NCBI GenBank assembly: GCA_012932295.1
Contig: JAAONU010000016.1
Span: 46,035,241-46,099,240, forward strand
Direction of reading: 5' to 3'
Length of the DNA stretch: 64,000 nt
DNA from: Cyclina sinensis
Lineage: Eukaryota; Mollusca; Bivalvia; Venerida; Veneridae
The position numbers were made by a program, and so were the translations under genes. This document shows, piece by piece, positions 48,401 through 55,206 of the stretch (position 1 is its first letter; every line of letters starts with the position of its first letter). Under the pieces are notes generated by a model, which was not told where the DNA came from, did not search any database, and saw only the letters and a list, made by a program, of their open reading frames with translations.

Positions 48401-51251
48401 CGGTTTCGTTCAACTATAATTGGTTATGTAGCGTATATAACCAAGCATATTTAGAACTGTTTGAACAAATCCAATCTGTCCAGAGCTAAACACATGAATA
48501 ACAGAGAGTAGGCCCCATTTCAGTTGCTGCATTTTCAAGGTCAAACAGTGCAGAACGTTTTCCAGTACACTTTATACGCAGTCTCGTGTCATTACCAATG
48601 CATTGACAGCAGAACTAGGAATCTAACACTCGAATAATTCGCTAACGGCAAATTTTCTCCGTGACTAGGAAAATTAAGTCTACAAGACCCAACGGAGGAT
48701 TAACTCTTGATTATTCGAATATAATTCATAGTTCAAGTAAAAAAACATAAGCCATCATTGCTTTGGTAGTGGAATCTGATCATGCCTTTGAAAAAGCCTT
48801 AATTCTATACTATATCGTATAGACAACCGCAGTCGTTTTCTAGTCTTTACTTGCAAATATTTCTAGTTGCTGGGACCAAGGTAACACTACTCATTCAAAA
48901 AAAAATAATATTCGGTTTTATGATAAAAGAAAGTCGGTATCTGTGTAGATAGGAAAATTTAAACATAAAGAAGGAAGAGTTATTAGCATACGTAATACTT
49001 AAAAGGGTTTATTAATATTTTGCATTCCGTTTCAAAGATTTTACAAGGAAGTGAGATCTGAGGCGTTTTGTTTTCCCTACAAAAATAAATTTTGGGGATG
49101 GGGGTAGGCAATTAATGTGCAATTATGGTGCTTTTTCCTATTTGATAATCAAAAATGATACTAAATTTATACTTCCGCCTTCATAATTATAATCTGTAAT
49201 TGGTAAATTATACAGTCAGCTCTGTCAGCGAGCAAGCATAGTAAAATGACTACAAAAGGAATAATTGATAGTTGTGTGTTTGTTTTAAAGATAAAAAAGG
49301 AAACTTACAGACTGGTAGTTACTAGTGATTGTGCCAAAGTCTCCTTCAATGCCTTTCTCAATAATTTCTGAAAACAAGAAAATGATACTGACAAAGTGAT
49401 GTCCACTCCAGAAAATTATTTGTCAATATTTGAGTAAGATATTCATATCTGTTCATTCTTCATTATAATTCAGTTTAATTACAAATTGTAAAACAAGCTT
49501 TTTTTCAGTATCTGCGTTCATCAGTATACAAATAAGATGTCTTCGTTTGTCATAAATGCTTTCATTCGACATTCTACATACAAGTAACATGCCTCCGTTC
49601 GTTATTCTACATATAAATAACATGACATCGTTCGTCATTCTACATACAAATAACACGACACCGTTCGTCATTCTACATACAAAAACATGCTTCCGTTTGT
49701 TATTCTACATATAAATAAAATGCCTTCGTTCATAAACATTTTTTACAAAAAAAGATGCAATCGTTCGTCATTCTACTAAGGAATATCATGCCTCCGTTCG
49801 TCATTCTACATAGAAACATCATGCCTCTGTTCGTCATTCTACATACAAATAACATGCCATCGTTCATCAGTCTACAAGCAAATAAAATGCCTTTGAATGC
49901 CTTTTTGATAAAAAAGATGTATTAATAAATTAACTAAAATTCCTCGTACTGACAGTAAACCTTACCATACAGAAGTGTTTTTTCAGTATCTGCGTTCATT
50001 GTAGTTCTACAGGCTAATAATTTTCGTCCATTTGTAATGCAATATACAAATAAGATGTCTTCGTTTGTCATAAATGCTTTCATTCGACATTCTACATACA
50101 AATAACATGCCTCCGTTCGTTATTCTACATATAAATAACATGACATCGTTCGTCATTCTACATACAAATAACATTACACCGTTCGTCATTCTACATACAA
50201 AAACATGCTTCCGTTTGTTATTCTACATATAAATAAAATGCCTTCGTTCATAAACATTTTTTACAAAAAAAGATGCAATCGTTCGTCATTCTACTAAGGA
50301 ATAACATGCCTCCGTTCGTCATTCTACATAGAAACAACATGCCTCCGTTCGTCATTCTACATACAAATAACATGCCACCGTTCATCAGTCTACAAGCAAA
50401 TAAAATGCCTTTGATTACCATTCTACATACAAAAAACATGCCTCCGTTCGTCATTCTACATACAAATAACATGCCACCGTACATAAGTCTACAAGCAAAT
50501 AGCATGTCTTTGATCACCATTCTACATACAAACAAAATGCCTTCGTTTCTAACTATTTATACAAATAAGATGTCTTCGTTTGTCATTCTACATACAAATA
50601 GCATGCCTCCTTTCTTCATTCTACATAAAAATAACATGCCACCGTTCGTCATTCTACATACCAAAACATGCTTCCGTTTGTCATTCTACATACAAATAAA
50701 ATGCCTTCGTTCCTAACTATTTATACAAATAAGATGCAATAAATCGTCATTCCACATATAAATAACATGCCTCCGTTCGTCATTTTAGATACAAATAGCA
50801 TGCCTCCGTTCGTCATTCTACAAATAAATAACATTTCACCGTTCCTAACTATTTATACAAATAAGTTGCAATCGTTCGTCGTGTTACATACAAATAACAT
50901 GTTTTCCTTAATCATAAATTTAAAAAAAGTATTATTTAACAGTTATTTATTAAAATACCAACCGTCTGGGATGCCCTTTATAAATACTGAACTTATGAAA
51001 CTGTGCATTAAGTCATAGTAAGCCGTTAGGCCCTCGCTGACCCTAGAGGGGCTGTCGACAAGGAAATCATCCCCAGCAGGCAGATCAGCCCACGTGATTG
51101 TAGATGAGTTGTCGGCTGTGTTACCGCTAGAATCAGAGATTGTCGGTGAGTAGTTAAATTGATCAGCCCCATGCACGAGGCACACCGGTGTAACCGTTAA
51201 AAAAGCCAACCATGAAAACAGCACCATAAAGCTTGCTGGCAGTGGCGCCAT
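24384..51251 (-). CDS. PROM1-like: Prominin (CD133-family) five-pass membrane glycoprotein, 24 coding exons
   Basis: Spliced gene read from the ATG at 51251-51249 to the TAG at 24386-24384. The 24 exons total 2628 nt (875 aa); human prominin-1 is about 865 aa. Order: signal peptide 1-28; extracellular 29-119; TM1 ~120-142; Cys-rich cytosolic loop (C143, C144, C146-148, C151, C154); TM2 ~172-193; extracellular helical domain ~194-450 with CSNC at 324-327; TM3 ~453-475; cytosolic loop with RGCVSN (487-492); TM4 ~496-520; second extracellular domain ~521-805 (C531, C580, C784, C800); TM5 ~810-836; tail with PPPY at 850-853. This matches prominin topology and local motifs ([20 protein letters not shown]). 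Many NxS/T sites lie outside the membrane. The start is fixed by an in-frame TAA at 51260-51258 and a good ATGG context. Family role: organising cholesterol-rich membrane protrusions, microvilli and cilia. Which prominin paralogue this is cannot be told here. Confidence 0.95.
24905..25060 (+). mobile_element. tRNA-derived SINE fragment (in prominin intron 23)
   Basis: GCAGGTTCGAATC is a box B, followed by GAGATTTCCACATTCC and TCGGCGCTAGCACTGGT. The same order occurs in the SINE at 54.37 kb (GCGGGTTTGAATCC, ATCTTCACATTCC, TCGCTGCCCGAATACTGGT). Diverged and lacking a clear box A. Confidence 0.6.
25575..25738 (-). CDS. PROM1-like: Prominin exon 23 (residues 808-861): TM5 and PPPY tail
   Basis: Acceptor CTTTCTTTCAG, donor GCAGA|GTAAGT in phase 2. 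It encodes TM5 and the conserved [11 protein letters not shown], then a cytosolic tail with [13 protein letters not shown] (850-853) fits the PPxY motif bound by WW domains. If the intron is kept, translation stops at once (GAG TAA), so a tail variant ending at residue 862 is possible. Confidence 0.96.
26152..26244 (-). CDS. PROM1-like: Prominin exon 22 (residues 777-807): membrane-proximal Cys region
   Basis: Acceptor CTGCATTTCAG, donor TTT|GTAAGT; 31 codons in phase 0. It encodes [20 protein letters not shown] then [11 protein letters not shown], matching the KVASCKP...FLCSYIIDPLN segment before TM5 in human prominin-1, with both cysteines kept (C784, C800). Confidence 0.95.
26450..28330 (+). 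repeat. ~150-bp tandem repeat with AAGGTCA half-sites (prominin intron 21)
   Basis: About 12 diverged units. Each has CATAAGTGTTGTTTTGTCCA, then AAGTTATGGCAA, then CAAAATTCAATAATTTGACC, then a cluster such as TTGACCTTGACGGTCAAGGT continuing CATTTTAAGGTCAAGGTCA. The TGACCTT and AAGGTCA motifs recur in both orientations in nearly every unit. The last unit ends in CAACGGCAACGACACCATGA and AGTCGAGCTAAAAA. Non-coding. Confidence 0.9.
28713..28781 (-). CDS. PROM1-like: Prominin exon 21 (residues 754-776)
   Basis: Acceptor CTCTTTTTCAG, donor GCG|GTTAGT; 23 codons in phase 0. It encodes [20 protein letters not shown] then DDA, with one NYT glycosylation site. Intron 21 after it carries the ~150-bp AAGGTCA array. 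Confidence 0.9.
29048..29128 (-). CDS. PROM1-like: Prominin exon 20 (residues 727-753)
   Basis: Acceptor TTTTCTACAG, donor TCG|GTGAGT; 27 codons in phase 0. It encodes [20 protein letters not shown] then GSASARS. It aligns with the SLDFAQNFITNNTSS stretch of human prominin-1. Confidence 0.91.
29285..29600 (+). repeat. Bivalve-type dispersed repeat (prominin intron 19)
   Basis: ACAAGAGGGCCGTGATGACC at ~29289 followed by CGCTCACGAGTATG, and at ~29490 TCCTGGTCAGACTGCACGGA with TGCAGGCTGGTCTGG. I remember both motifs as high-copy in bivalve genomes; that is recollection, not a search. The second half contains a GC-rich hairpin. Confidence 0.55.
30031..30084 (-). CDS. PROM1-like: Prominin exon 19 (residues 709-726)
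   Basis: Acceptor TAAATTTCAG, donor CTG|GTATGT; 18 codons in phase 0, the shortest internal exon. It encodes [18 protein letters not shown], a helical segment. Its size and symmetric phase would allow clean skipping. Confidence 0.88.
30505..30579 (-). CDS. PROM1-like: Prominin exon 18 (residues 684-708)
   Basis: Acceptor TTATTTCTAG, donor AAG|GTAAGT; 25 codons in phase 0. It encodes the charged helix [20 protein letters not shown] then VENNK. The 2-kb intron before it holds a large inverted-repeat element. Confidence 0.9.
31292..32324. mobile_element. Large inverted-repeat element (prominin intron 17)
   Basis: Terminal CCACAGACACTTGGGGTAAA at 31292 is inverted at the right end (CCAAGTGTCTGTGG, 32311-32324). 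The left arm (to ~31650) and right arm (from ~31955) are inverted copies over ~370 bp, broken by small indels, around a ~300-bp centre. ORFs of ~90-110 codons in both arms, with the same N-terminal reading in mirror image, are by-products of the repeat. A single related copy lies at 41598-41970. Non-autonomous. Confidence 0.85.
32621..32713 (-). CDS. PROM1-like: Prominin exon 17 (residues 653-683)
   Basis: Acceptor TTTAAAAG (weak), donor ACG|GTAAGT; 31 codons, phase 0. It encodes [20 protein letters not shown] and then [11 protein letters not shown]. The late LPP matches the SLPPGNL turn in human prominin-1. NVT, NAS and NIT are glycosylation sites. Confidence 0.92.
33075..33725. repeat. Short inverted pair (prominin intron 16)
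   Basis: The minus-strand reading of ~33083-33130 (TAGTGGTTCGGAACATTCAT then AAACGAATGCCTGTG) is matched on the plus strand at ~33678-33720 (TAGTGGTTCGGGGCATTTAA then AAACGAATGCCTGTG). The pair is about 600 bp apart. Probably remnants of a MITE. The 109-codon plus ORF at 32877-33206 overlaps one half and is not a gene. Confidence 0.55.
34150..34287 (-). CDS. PROM1-like: Prominin exon 16 (residues 607-652)
   Basis: Acceptor TCTATTTCAG, donor GAA|GTAAGT; 46 codons in phase 0. It encodes [20 protein letters not shown] and a helical continuation to FAKFYAE. NLS and NIS are glycosylation sites in the second ectodomain. Confidence 0.92.
34572..34656 (-). CDS. PROM1-like: Prominin exon 15 (residues 578-606)
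   Basis: Acceptor GTACTTGCAG, donor AAG|GTGAGT. It encodes [20 protein letters not shown] then LDDMLNYSK. The DCK followed by a Gly-rich turn and a hydrophobic strand parallels SDCKKNRGTY in human prominin-1. Confidence 0.93.
34920..35026 (-). CDS. PROM1-like: Prominin exon 14 (residues 543-577)
   Basis: Acceptor CAACTTTCAG, donor TTACG|GTAGGT. It encodes [20 protein letters not shown] and then [15 protein letters not shown], with one NKT glycosylation site. It starts the second large ectodomain. Confidence 0.9.
35506..35632 (-). CDS. PROM1-like: Prominin exon 13 (residues 500-542): TM4 and VCEP
   Basis: Acceptor TCTCTTCCAG, donor GAG|GTAAGG. It encodes TM4 ([20 protein letters not shown]), then [10 protein letters not shown], matching the LICEP motif after TM4 in human prominin-1. 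The single-nt phase join to exon 12 makes Val500. Confidence 0.96.
36091..36243 (-). CDS. PROM1-like: Prominin exon 12 (residues 449-499): TM3 and RGCVSN loop
   Basis: Acceptor GGTTTCAAG, donor ATGGT|GTAAGT. It encodes WYGG followed by TM3 (~453-475) and a short cytosolic loop ending [10 protein letters not shown]. The RGCVSN block is nearly identical to human prominin-1 (TRGCVSNTGG) and is the strongest single match in the gene. Confidence 0.97.
36503..37030. mobile_element. ATCCCCC-bounded element A (prominin intron 11)
   Basis: Starts ATCCCCCACCGA and ends TCGGTGGGGAT (36996-37006), an inverted pair apart from one base. CCGTCCGTCCTTCCGTCCG follows the left end. Two diverged internal repeats share GATATCAACTTGAAACTTCA. 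The right end is followed by ACATGGCTCTTGTT, a tail shared with the larger relative at 60-62 kb. Confidence 0.75.
37279..37370 (-). CDS. PROM1-like: Prominin exon 11 (residues 419-448)
   Basis: Acceptor TATTTTTCAG, donor ATAG|GTAAAC. It encodes [20 protein letters not shown] and then a helix ending ETYDKY, just outside TM3. Human has LEEYDSYWW at this position. Ends in phase 2, completed as Arg449 in exon 12. Confidence 0.92.
37753..37829 (-). CDS. PROM1-like: Prominin exon 10 (residues 393-418)
   Basis: Acceptor ATATTTATAG, donor AAG|GTATGG. It encodes [20 protein letters not shown] and then TDVNDK, an amphipathic helix of the first ectodomain. Phase 1 in, phase 0 out. Confidence 0.9.
38828..38891 (-). 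CDS. PROM1-like: Prominin exon 9 (residues 372-392)
   Basis: Acceptor CCAATGTAG, donor GAAG|GTAAAT. It encodes [20 protein letters not shown] then E. The core DDIPARV is the counterpart of NDIPDRV in human prominin-1. The 64-nt length leaves phase 1, which exon 10 takes up. Confidence 0.92.
39054..39215 (+). mobile_element. tRNA-derived SINE, degenerate copy (prominin intron 8)
   Basis: CAGTGGCTGAGGGTCCGAGC, CTCGGATCCAGAAGTCGC and GAAGCGGTCATCGAGCAGGA match, in order, the SINE at 54.37 kb (CCGTGGTCCAGGGGTAGAGC, CTCCGGATCCGAAGGTCGC, GAAGCAGTCATCGAGCGGGA). Box B is damaged. Confidence 0.7.
39417..39491 (-). CDS. PROM1-like: Prominin exon 8 (residues 347-371)
   Basis: Acceptor AAATTCCAG, donor AAG|GTAGGT; 25 whole codons in phase 0. 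It encodes [20 protein letters not shown] and then QKINK, a charged helix aligning with the stretch before the NDIPDRV motif of vertebrate prominins. Confidence 0.9.
40082..40192. mobile_element. Small palindromic element (prominin intron 7)
   Basis: GTTAATTAATAAC on the left and ACTAATTAATAAC on the right bracket TCATATTGGCCTTCCGCCTT and CGGCCTCAGGCCAATATGAC, which folds on itself. About 110 bp and non-coding. Confidence 0.55.
40301..40497 (-). CDS. PROM1-like: Prominin exon 7 (residues 281-346)
   Basis: Acceptor GAATGGCAG, donor GCC|GTATCT. It encodes a long Ala-rich amphipathic helix and the pair CSNC (C324, C327). Human prominin-1 has the same helix followed by two cysteines (PLC...ETC). 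The phase-1 start joins exon 6 directly, and the spacing between the exon 6 motif and these cysteines agrees with human to within about two residues. A pentanucleotide repeat tract abuts the acceptor. Confidence 0.93.
40503..40720. repeat. Pentanucleotide repeat tract (prominin intron 6)
   Basis: ACATT/ATTAC-type repeats change into CGTAT, CGTAC and CGTGC units, and then ATATC units. Starts a few bases from the exon 7 acceptor. Confidence 0.92.
41598..41970. mobile_element. MITE related to the intron 17 element (prominin intron 6)
   Basis: GAGACACTTTGGGTAAGGAA at the left and TTCCTTACCCCAAGTGTCTG at the right form terminal inverted repeats of about 23 bp around ~330 bp. The interior shares TGGTGCCTGTCTGAGAACGT, CAACACGCGTTGAT and ACACAATCTTTCGACAGGT with the arms at 31.3-32.3 kb. 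Confidence 0.85.
42223..42318 (-). CDS. PROM1-like: Prominin exon 6 (residues 249-280)
   Basis: Acceptor TTTTTTATAG, donor CACA|GTAAAG. It encodes [20 protein letters not shown] and onward to LSHS. A second AG lies 6 nt inside the exon (TATAG then ATATAG), also in frame, so two isoforms differing by two residues are possible. Phase 1 on both sides. Confidence 0.9.
42400..45592. repeat. 38-bp minisatellite, about 80 copies (prominin intron 5)
   Basis: Unit TGTTGTCCGTCTATTGTCTG followed by TAGGGAAGATAATAAGCA. Variation is mostly at a few sites (GTCTG or GTATG, GGGAAG or GGGGAG, ATAATAAGCA or ATAAAAAGCA), and the 9-bp insert ATAATAAGC recurs at several places. Copies at the edges are more diverged than those in the middle. 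Minus-strand ORFs of 60-90 codons arise from the repeat. Confidence 0.97.
45690..45800 (+). repeat. Possible tRNA-related SINE fragment
   Basis: AGGTAGGACATCAGTCTCCA and, 20 bases later, GGTCCCCGGTTCAAACATTC resemble a box A/box B pair. No tail is recognised. Confidence 0.3.
46021..46087 (-). CDS. PROM1-like: Prominin exon 5 (residues 227-248)
   Basis: Acceptor AATTTTTCAG, donor GACA|GTAAGT. It encodes [20 protein letters not shown] and the next LD, part of the first extracellular helical domain. Ends in phase 1. The 3.7-kb intron that follows carries the 38-bp minisatellite. Confidence 0.9.
46386..46506 (-). CDS. PROM1-like: Prominin exon 4 (residues 186-226): end of TM2, start of first large ectodomain
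   Basis: Acceptor TTGATAAAG (a weak AAAG type) and donor AAG|GTTAGA. The phase-2 join to exon 3 gives FVGTICIY, which finishes TM2; a hydrophilic Asn-rich helix with NMT and NNT glycosylation sites follows. The protein reads through cleanly into exon 5. Confidence 0.9.
46953..47161 (-). CDS. PROM1-like: Prominin exon 3 (residues 117-186): TM1, Cys-rich loop, TM2 start
   Basis: Acceptor CCCTTTTCAG, donor GTT|GTGAGT. It encodes TM1 (~120-142), then the dense cysteine loop [14 protein letters not shown], then the start of TM2. Prominins have a matching Cys-rich first cytosolic loop (MCRCCNKCGG in human), which makes this the clearest family signature in the N-terminal half. The loop is likely palmitoylated, by inference from the cysteines beside the membrane. 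Ends in phase 2. Confidence 0.96.
49309..49367 (-). CDS. PROM1-like: Prominin exon 2 (residues 97-116)
   Basis: Acceptor TTGTTTTCAG, donor TCT|GTAAGT. Takes phase 1 from exon 1 and ends in phase 0. It encodes [20 protein letters not shown], the segment just outside TM1, in line with the acidic stretch at this place in vertebrate prominins. Confidence 0.9.
49530..50905. repeat. 33-bp minisatellite (prominin intron 1)
   Basis: Unit CGTTCGTCATTCTACATACA followed by AATAACATGCCTC. A larger block of about 480 bp is itself duplicated (TTCAGTATCTGCGTTCA occurs at ~49505 and ~49982 with matching downstream order). Because 33 is a multiple of 3, each frame has an 11-residue repeat. That explains the ORF at 50273-50716 ([11 protein letters not shown] repeats) and its minus-strand counterpart. 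Confidence 0.93.
49896..49984. repeat. 89-bp duplicated segment, intron copy
   Basis: TTAACTAAAATTCCTCGTAC and the following TGACAGTAAACCTTACCATA are identical to 52332-52420 apart from the AT-rich left part. On the minus strand both read CTTCTGTATG|GTAAGG, which looks like a splice donor. Confidence 0.85.
50963..51251 (-). CDS. PROM1-like: Prominin exon 1 (residues 1-96): signal peptide and N-terminal ectodomain
   Basis: Starts at an ATG in the context CAACATGG, with an in-frame TAA 9 nt upstream, so no earlier start is possible in this exon. Residues 1-28 are a hydrophobic signal peptide with likely cleavage after VHG. NSS gives a glycosylation site. The exon ends GACG|GTTGGT in phase 1. 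An acceptor-like ATCACCAG lies ~35 nt upstream, so a spliced 5' UTR is possible. Confidence 0.93.
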
Positions 51252-52331
51252 GTTGCGTTATTGTATTTTCTCTGTAATAGTTTGCAGCTTCTGGTGATAA
51301 AAAACAAGTAAAGTTAGATTTTGGGGACAGTGGTAGAAAAAGGCGCTGATCAACATGTATTATGCTAGGACAGGAACCGAAACCCTGTTTTTTTTCTCTT
51401 GAGAAACAAGTAACAAAAATCTTAAATAAAATCTGTAAAGAGACATCAAATGAGATATTCTAAAACGGGAATGGATTTTCCGTTTACTCCGCACCTTACG
51501 GTTTTCCGAAGGAAAGAAGAAAAGGTGTAGGTTTTTATTTTCCCTTTTAGGAAACGTAGAACGCTCTGGCTTGGTGTGAAATTCGACTTTCCTGTGTAAA
51601 TGACACACTGATTTAAATAAAACTTGCCGGTACGATTTGTGTGCCCTTTTCAGTTTATACATATAAAAGTGCTTTTTTTCATTTTCGTGATTATAAACTT
51701 TACTACAAGGTCTCTGTAAATGTCAAACGCAAAGACGTCAACGGCCATGATATATCTTTAAAGTTTAAAGTTGTTTTTATTTTCCTTTTAAAGCCTACTT
51801 TACACCTAGAGCGCTCAGAACTGGCCCACTAAAACGAACGCTTTTAATTTTGTAAACCTGACCGAAATGGTTTCAGGGGTCACAAAATTGCATATGATAC
51901 AGGGGTTACAGAACAAACTTTGAATGCTGAAATAGATCAGCTTTCATTTCTATCACTGTCCACACTGAACGCCAAAAGACCAGTGTTACATTATTACTGG
52001 TGCATTCACACTGTTATGTAGCTACAATCACTTACATGTAGTTTCTTGATTTAAAAAAAAGAAAACAATGTCTTTCCCTCTCTGCATATGCCGGTAACGT
52101 TGTTACAATGGTTACAATAGTTACTACTGCACATAATTGAAAAAAATAAAACCTTTGTATTCGTACTGTTACGTACTTACTAGTTACAATAGTTACAATC
52201 AGTTACAACTTGTGTTTTAGTGTATTACCCCTTGTAACTACGTAACAGTACAAATGCATTTAACATTAAATTTCACTATTCACCTACCGGTAAAAACAGT
52301 TCAACATAATTTCAAATCCTTCATTCTAGCC
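51252..52331. other. Region upstream of the prominin start codon
   Basis: Should hold the 5' UTR and promoter. An acceptor-like TTTTTTATCACCAG on the minus strand (~51291-51304) suggests a 5' UTR intron. Around 52090-52260 GTTACAA and GTAACTA motifs recur. I see no TATA box that I would defend. Confidence 0.4.
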
Positions 52332-52420
52332 GAATGATTTTTTATAAAAAAGATGTATAAAAAGATTAACTAAAATTCCTCGTACTGACAGTAAACCTTA
52401 CCATACAGAAGTGTTTTTTC
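52332..52420. repeat. 89-bp duplicated segment, upstream copy
   Basis: Second copy of the segment in intron 1, about 1.1 kb upstream of the ATG. It keeps the donor-like TATG|GTAAGG on the minus strand and so may mark a 5' non-coding exon. Confidence 0.8.
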
Positions 52421-54370
52421 CCCTCATAATTCATAAAGTATAAATCATTCTACACTACAGACATGACATTACACACAAATAAATCATGGCGTGCAAAATA
52501 AATGCCACACAAATCAATAGCATCTACTGAACAACAAAACGGACACGCAGGTGAAAACAGAACTTAGCTATATTTGGTATTTATCCGTTGTCAAAGTAAC
52601 ACCAGGTAACAAACAAAATCTTATCTCAGTTTCGTCGATTAGTCCCTTCTATTGCAATAAGTCTGTATTTTCATAGATTCACAGTGATTTTGTGGCTGGA
52701 GACCAAGAGTCAAGAAAACTTGATAAATGTCGGCTGTACTTAAGATAGAATCACGTCGTTTTTTTTTCCTTTTTATCAAATAAAAATGGGTAAGTTTTTA
52801 CAATTTTGAGTCCGTTACGAACGTTTGACATCTTGACTCACTTTGTTATCAACTAGAATAAATATTTAGAAGTTCTTCACTTTGATGAAGTTTCAATGTA
52901 CCCGTTTGTGAAAACATTTAACAGTATGATTGTTCTTATGTCAATTTCTTAAATTCTCTTTTTGAAAAGTTGTCCTTAGTTAGGATGTAACTGAGACAAT
53001 TGTTAAATGACATTAGATAAACTTATTGGAGTTAATCTACAATCATACATGGTAAGGTTAGATTGTGTCGAGAGTTGCCAAAGTTCACGTTTATTTCAAT
53101 GATATTGCCTATCAATATGCCTTGCTAAATCGTGCTGATCTTACAGGAAGACCATATGAGGTATGTCCTTGAATTACTTGTTTAATCTCGTTCAAATACC
53201 TTGTGAAGGTTAGGCTTCACACAAAAAACAGTTTCACAGTGTGAATGTTTATGCTGCATACATGACATTTACGGACGGAGTATTACATAACGAGTTGTAT
53301 AGGTGTACACGTATTTCGCTTGTATTTTAACGCACACTTCTTGAGGTCTTGGAATGACAACTTGGTGTATAATTACGGTGAACTGTATCCTTCATTCCTT
53401 CAACCTGACTGTATTGCCAAGAAAAATCAGTTTTATTTTTCGGTCATAGCTTTTATATTTCGAAACTGTTCATGTTTTACATGATATAAGAATGTTAATT
53501 ATTTATTCAATTCACTTTAATATTTCCCTATACTTAAAATTACAGTTACATATTTTTCCTGTACTTAATAAATTTATTTTCTGGAGAAAGTTAATGCACA
53601 ACAAAATGAAGTCGATCCATTAGTTACTTTCTTGGCCTTAGTCAATAATGACTGCTTATGTCTATAAATAAAACTTGGGCAAAATAACCGAAAGGTTCAT
53701 ATAAAGGTCCATCGTATATTATACAATTAAAACATGCATGTTTCTAAAACTAGTTAACCTAAAAAGATCAACTTGCCCTGAGATGGATTTGAACTCAGGT
53801 ATATTGACATCCTACCACGTCGCCATAAAGGCTACCTTATAGGCAACGGAGTAGAAACGCCGTATTATACCTCTGGTACATACACCCCACCTTAACAAAA
53901 ACAAGACATTCAATCCCCTGCTCCTCCTTATTCATTGTATTGATCTTCGGAGGAGACGTTATTTTTAATATATACAGAAAAATAAACCGGTGAATCCAGG
54001 AATCATTGAAAGTGATACTTAGATTTATTTTTTTTTCTGAACTGGTTAATTCGCGCCCTCGATTTCAGTTTTTATTCGTCTGTCGCAACACAAAAAATAA
54101 TACAACAAGAATTGGTATTCCCGTGTTGCGTAAGCAAGGGGTGTGTTGTATGCTAGGAAATATTTTAATCTTTTTATTATAAAGCTTGTCACTGATTTCA
54201 GTAGTTTAGTGATCAACATTTTTAATTTCCCCAAAAACATTGCTAAGATAGTTACTTTATATGAATATTTTGTTTTATGTCTTTGTTTTCTGTTAGTTTA
54301 TGTAATTGTTTGAACCAATTTAGTTACCTTACGTTTCCCTTGTTTATCATGTAACCGACAAAATGAGGAG
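52421..54370. other. Intergenic AT-rich DNA
   Basis: At ~53775, GATTTGAACTCAGG resembles a tRNA-type box B on the minus strand, and a similar GATTTGAACTCAGG occurs at ~56236; both could be SINE relics. No gene seen. Confidence 0.45.
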
Positions 54371-54587
54371 GCACCGTGGTCCAGGGGTAGAGCGCAGGGC
54401 TCCGGATCCGAAGGTCGCGGGTTTGAATCCCTTCGGAGGCGAGATTCTCTCACGATCTTCACATTCCTCCTTCGCTGCCCGAATACTGGTATGGAACCCA
54501 GGAAGCAGTCATCGAGCGGGATGAATCTAAGTTGGAAGAACTTGTATCGCAGTCGATGTAAAATAAACGAGTCTAAACTAAACTAAC
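54371..54587 (+). mobile_element. tRNA-derived SINE, best copy
   Basis: Box A CCGTGGTCCAGGGGTAGAGC and box B GCGGGTTTGAATCC lie at tRNA spacing, followed by a non-tRNA body (ATCTTCACATTCC, GAAGCAGTCATCGAGCGGGA) and an A-rich end TAAAATAAACGAGTCTAAAC. The head looks like a tRNA, but the tail and the related copies at 24.9 and 39.1 kb show it is a SINE. Confidence 0.85.
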
Positions 54588-54671
54588 AAATTAACGTAAT
54601 CTCCCGGTGTAATGGTCTACTGATATACCGCGCGGTCTTATAAGACATTGGTGGAGGCAACGTTGACTTAA

Positions 54672-54750
54672 GTTGTGTTGTTTGTGTTGTGGTGTGGTGT
54701 GGTGTGTTGTGGTGTGGTATGTTGTGGTGTGCTGTATTGTACTGTGTTGT
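54672..54750. repeat. GTGTT/GTGGT low-complexity tract
   Basis: Imperfect repeats of GTGTTGTG and GTGGTGT. Confidence 0.9.
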
Positions 54751-55148
54751 GCAGCACTATGCTAAAGATTGCCTTGTTTTACAATCCTCTGCTGTGCTGT
54801 CTTGATGCACGTCTGTTTAATTTTCTTGTTCTTACTTGAATGAATATCTTTTAATGTTTGCAATGTAATCTACAATGTTTTAGGACTTATCTGTATCTTA
54901 TCAAAGTGTGTCTCTGATACAAGCAACCGACCGAACTAAGATGACAAAAAGGTATCGTTGATAGAACCTTTTTTCTGCACTTACGTTTGCAACTGACCCA
55001 AATTATACATGTAGTTATAACTTGTAATTATGTGTTTGTTGCAAATCGATTGTCACTGCACTTAAAACACGGAGATACATCAGTTTATAATTGTTTTTTT
55101 CTTCTTATTACTGAACCTTTCTAATGTAAATACCATCTCACCCATAAG

Positions 55149-55150
<2 letters not shown>

Positions 55151-55185
<35 letters not shown>

Positions 55186-55206
55186 TATTATAATTATTAT
55201 TATTAT
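55151..55206. repeat. TTA microsatellite
   Basis: (TTA)n run with two interruptions. Confidence 0.97.

Noticed and set aside
50273..50716. 147-codon plus-strand ORF with [11 protein letters not shown] repeats
   Set aside because: Product of a 33-bp minisatellite inside an intron, with an equally long ORF on the other strand.
54371..54445. Functional tRNA gene
   Set aside because: Boxes A and B are present but the sequence continues into a SINE body, has no proper tRNA 3' end, and has degenerate relatives.
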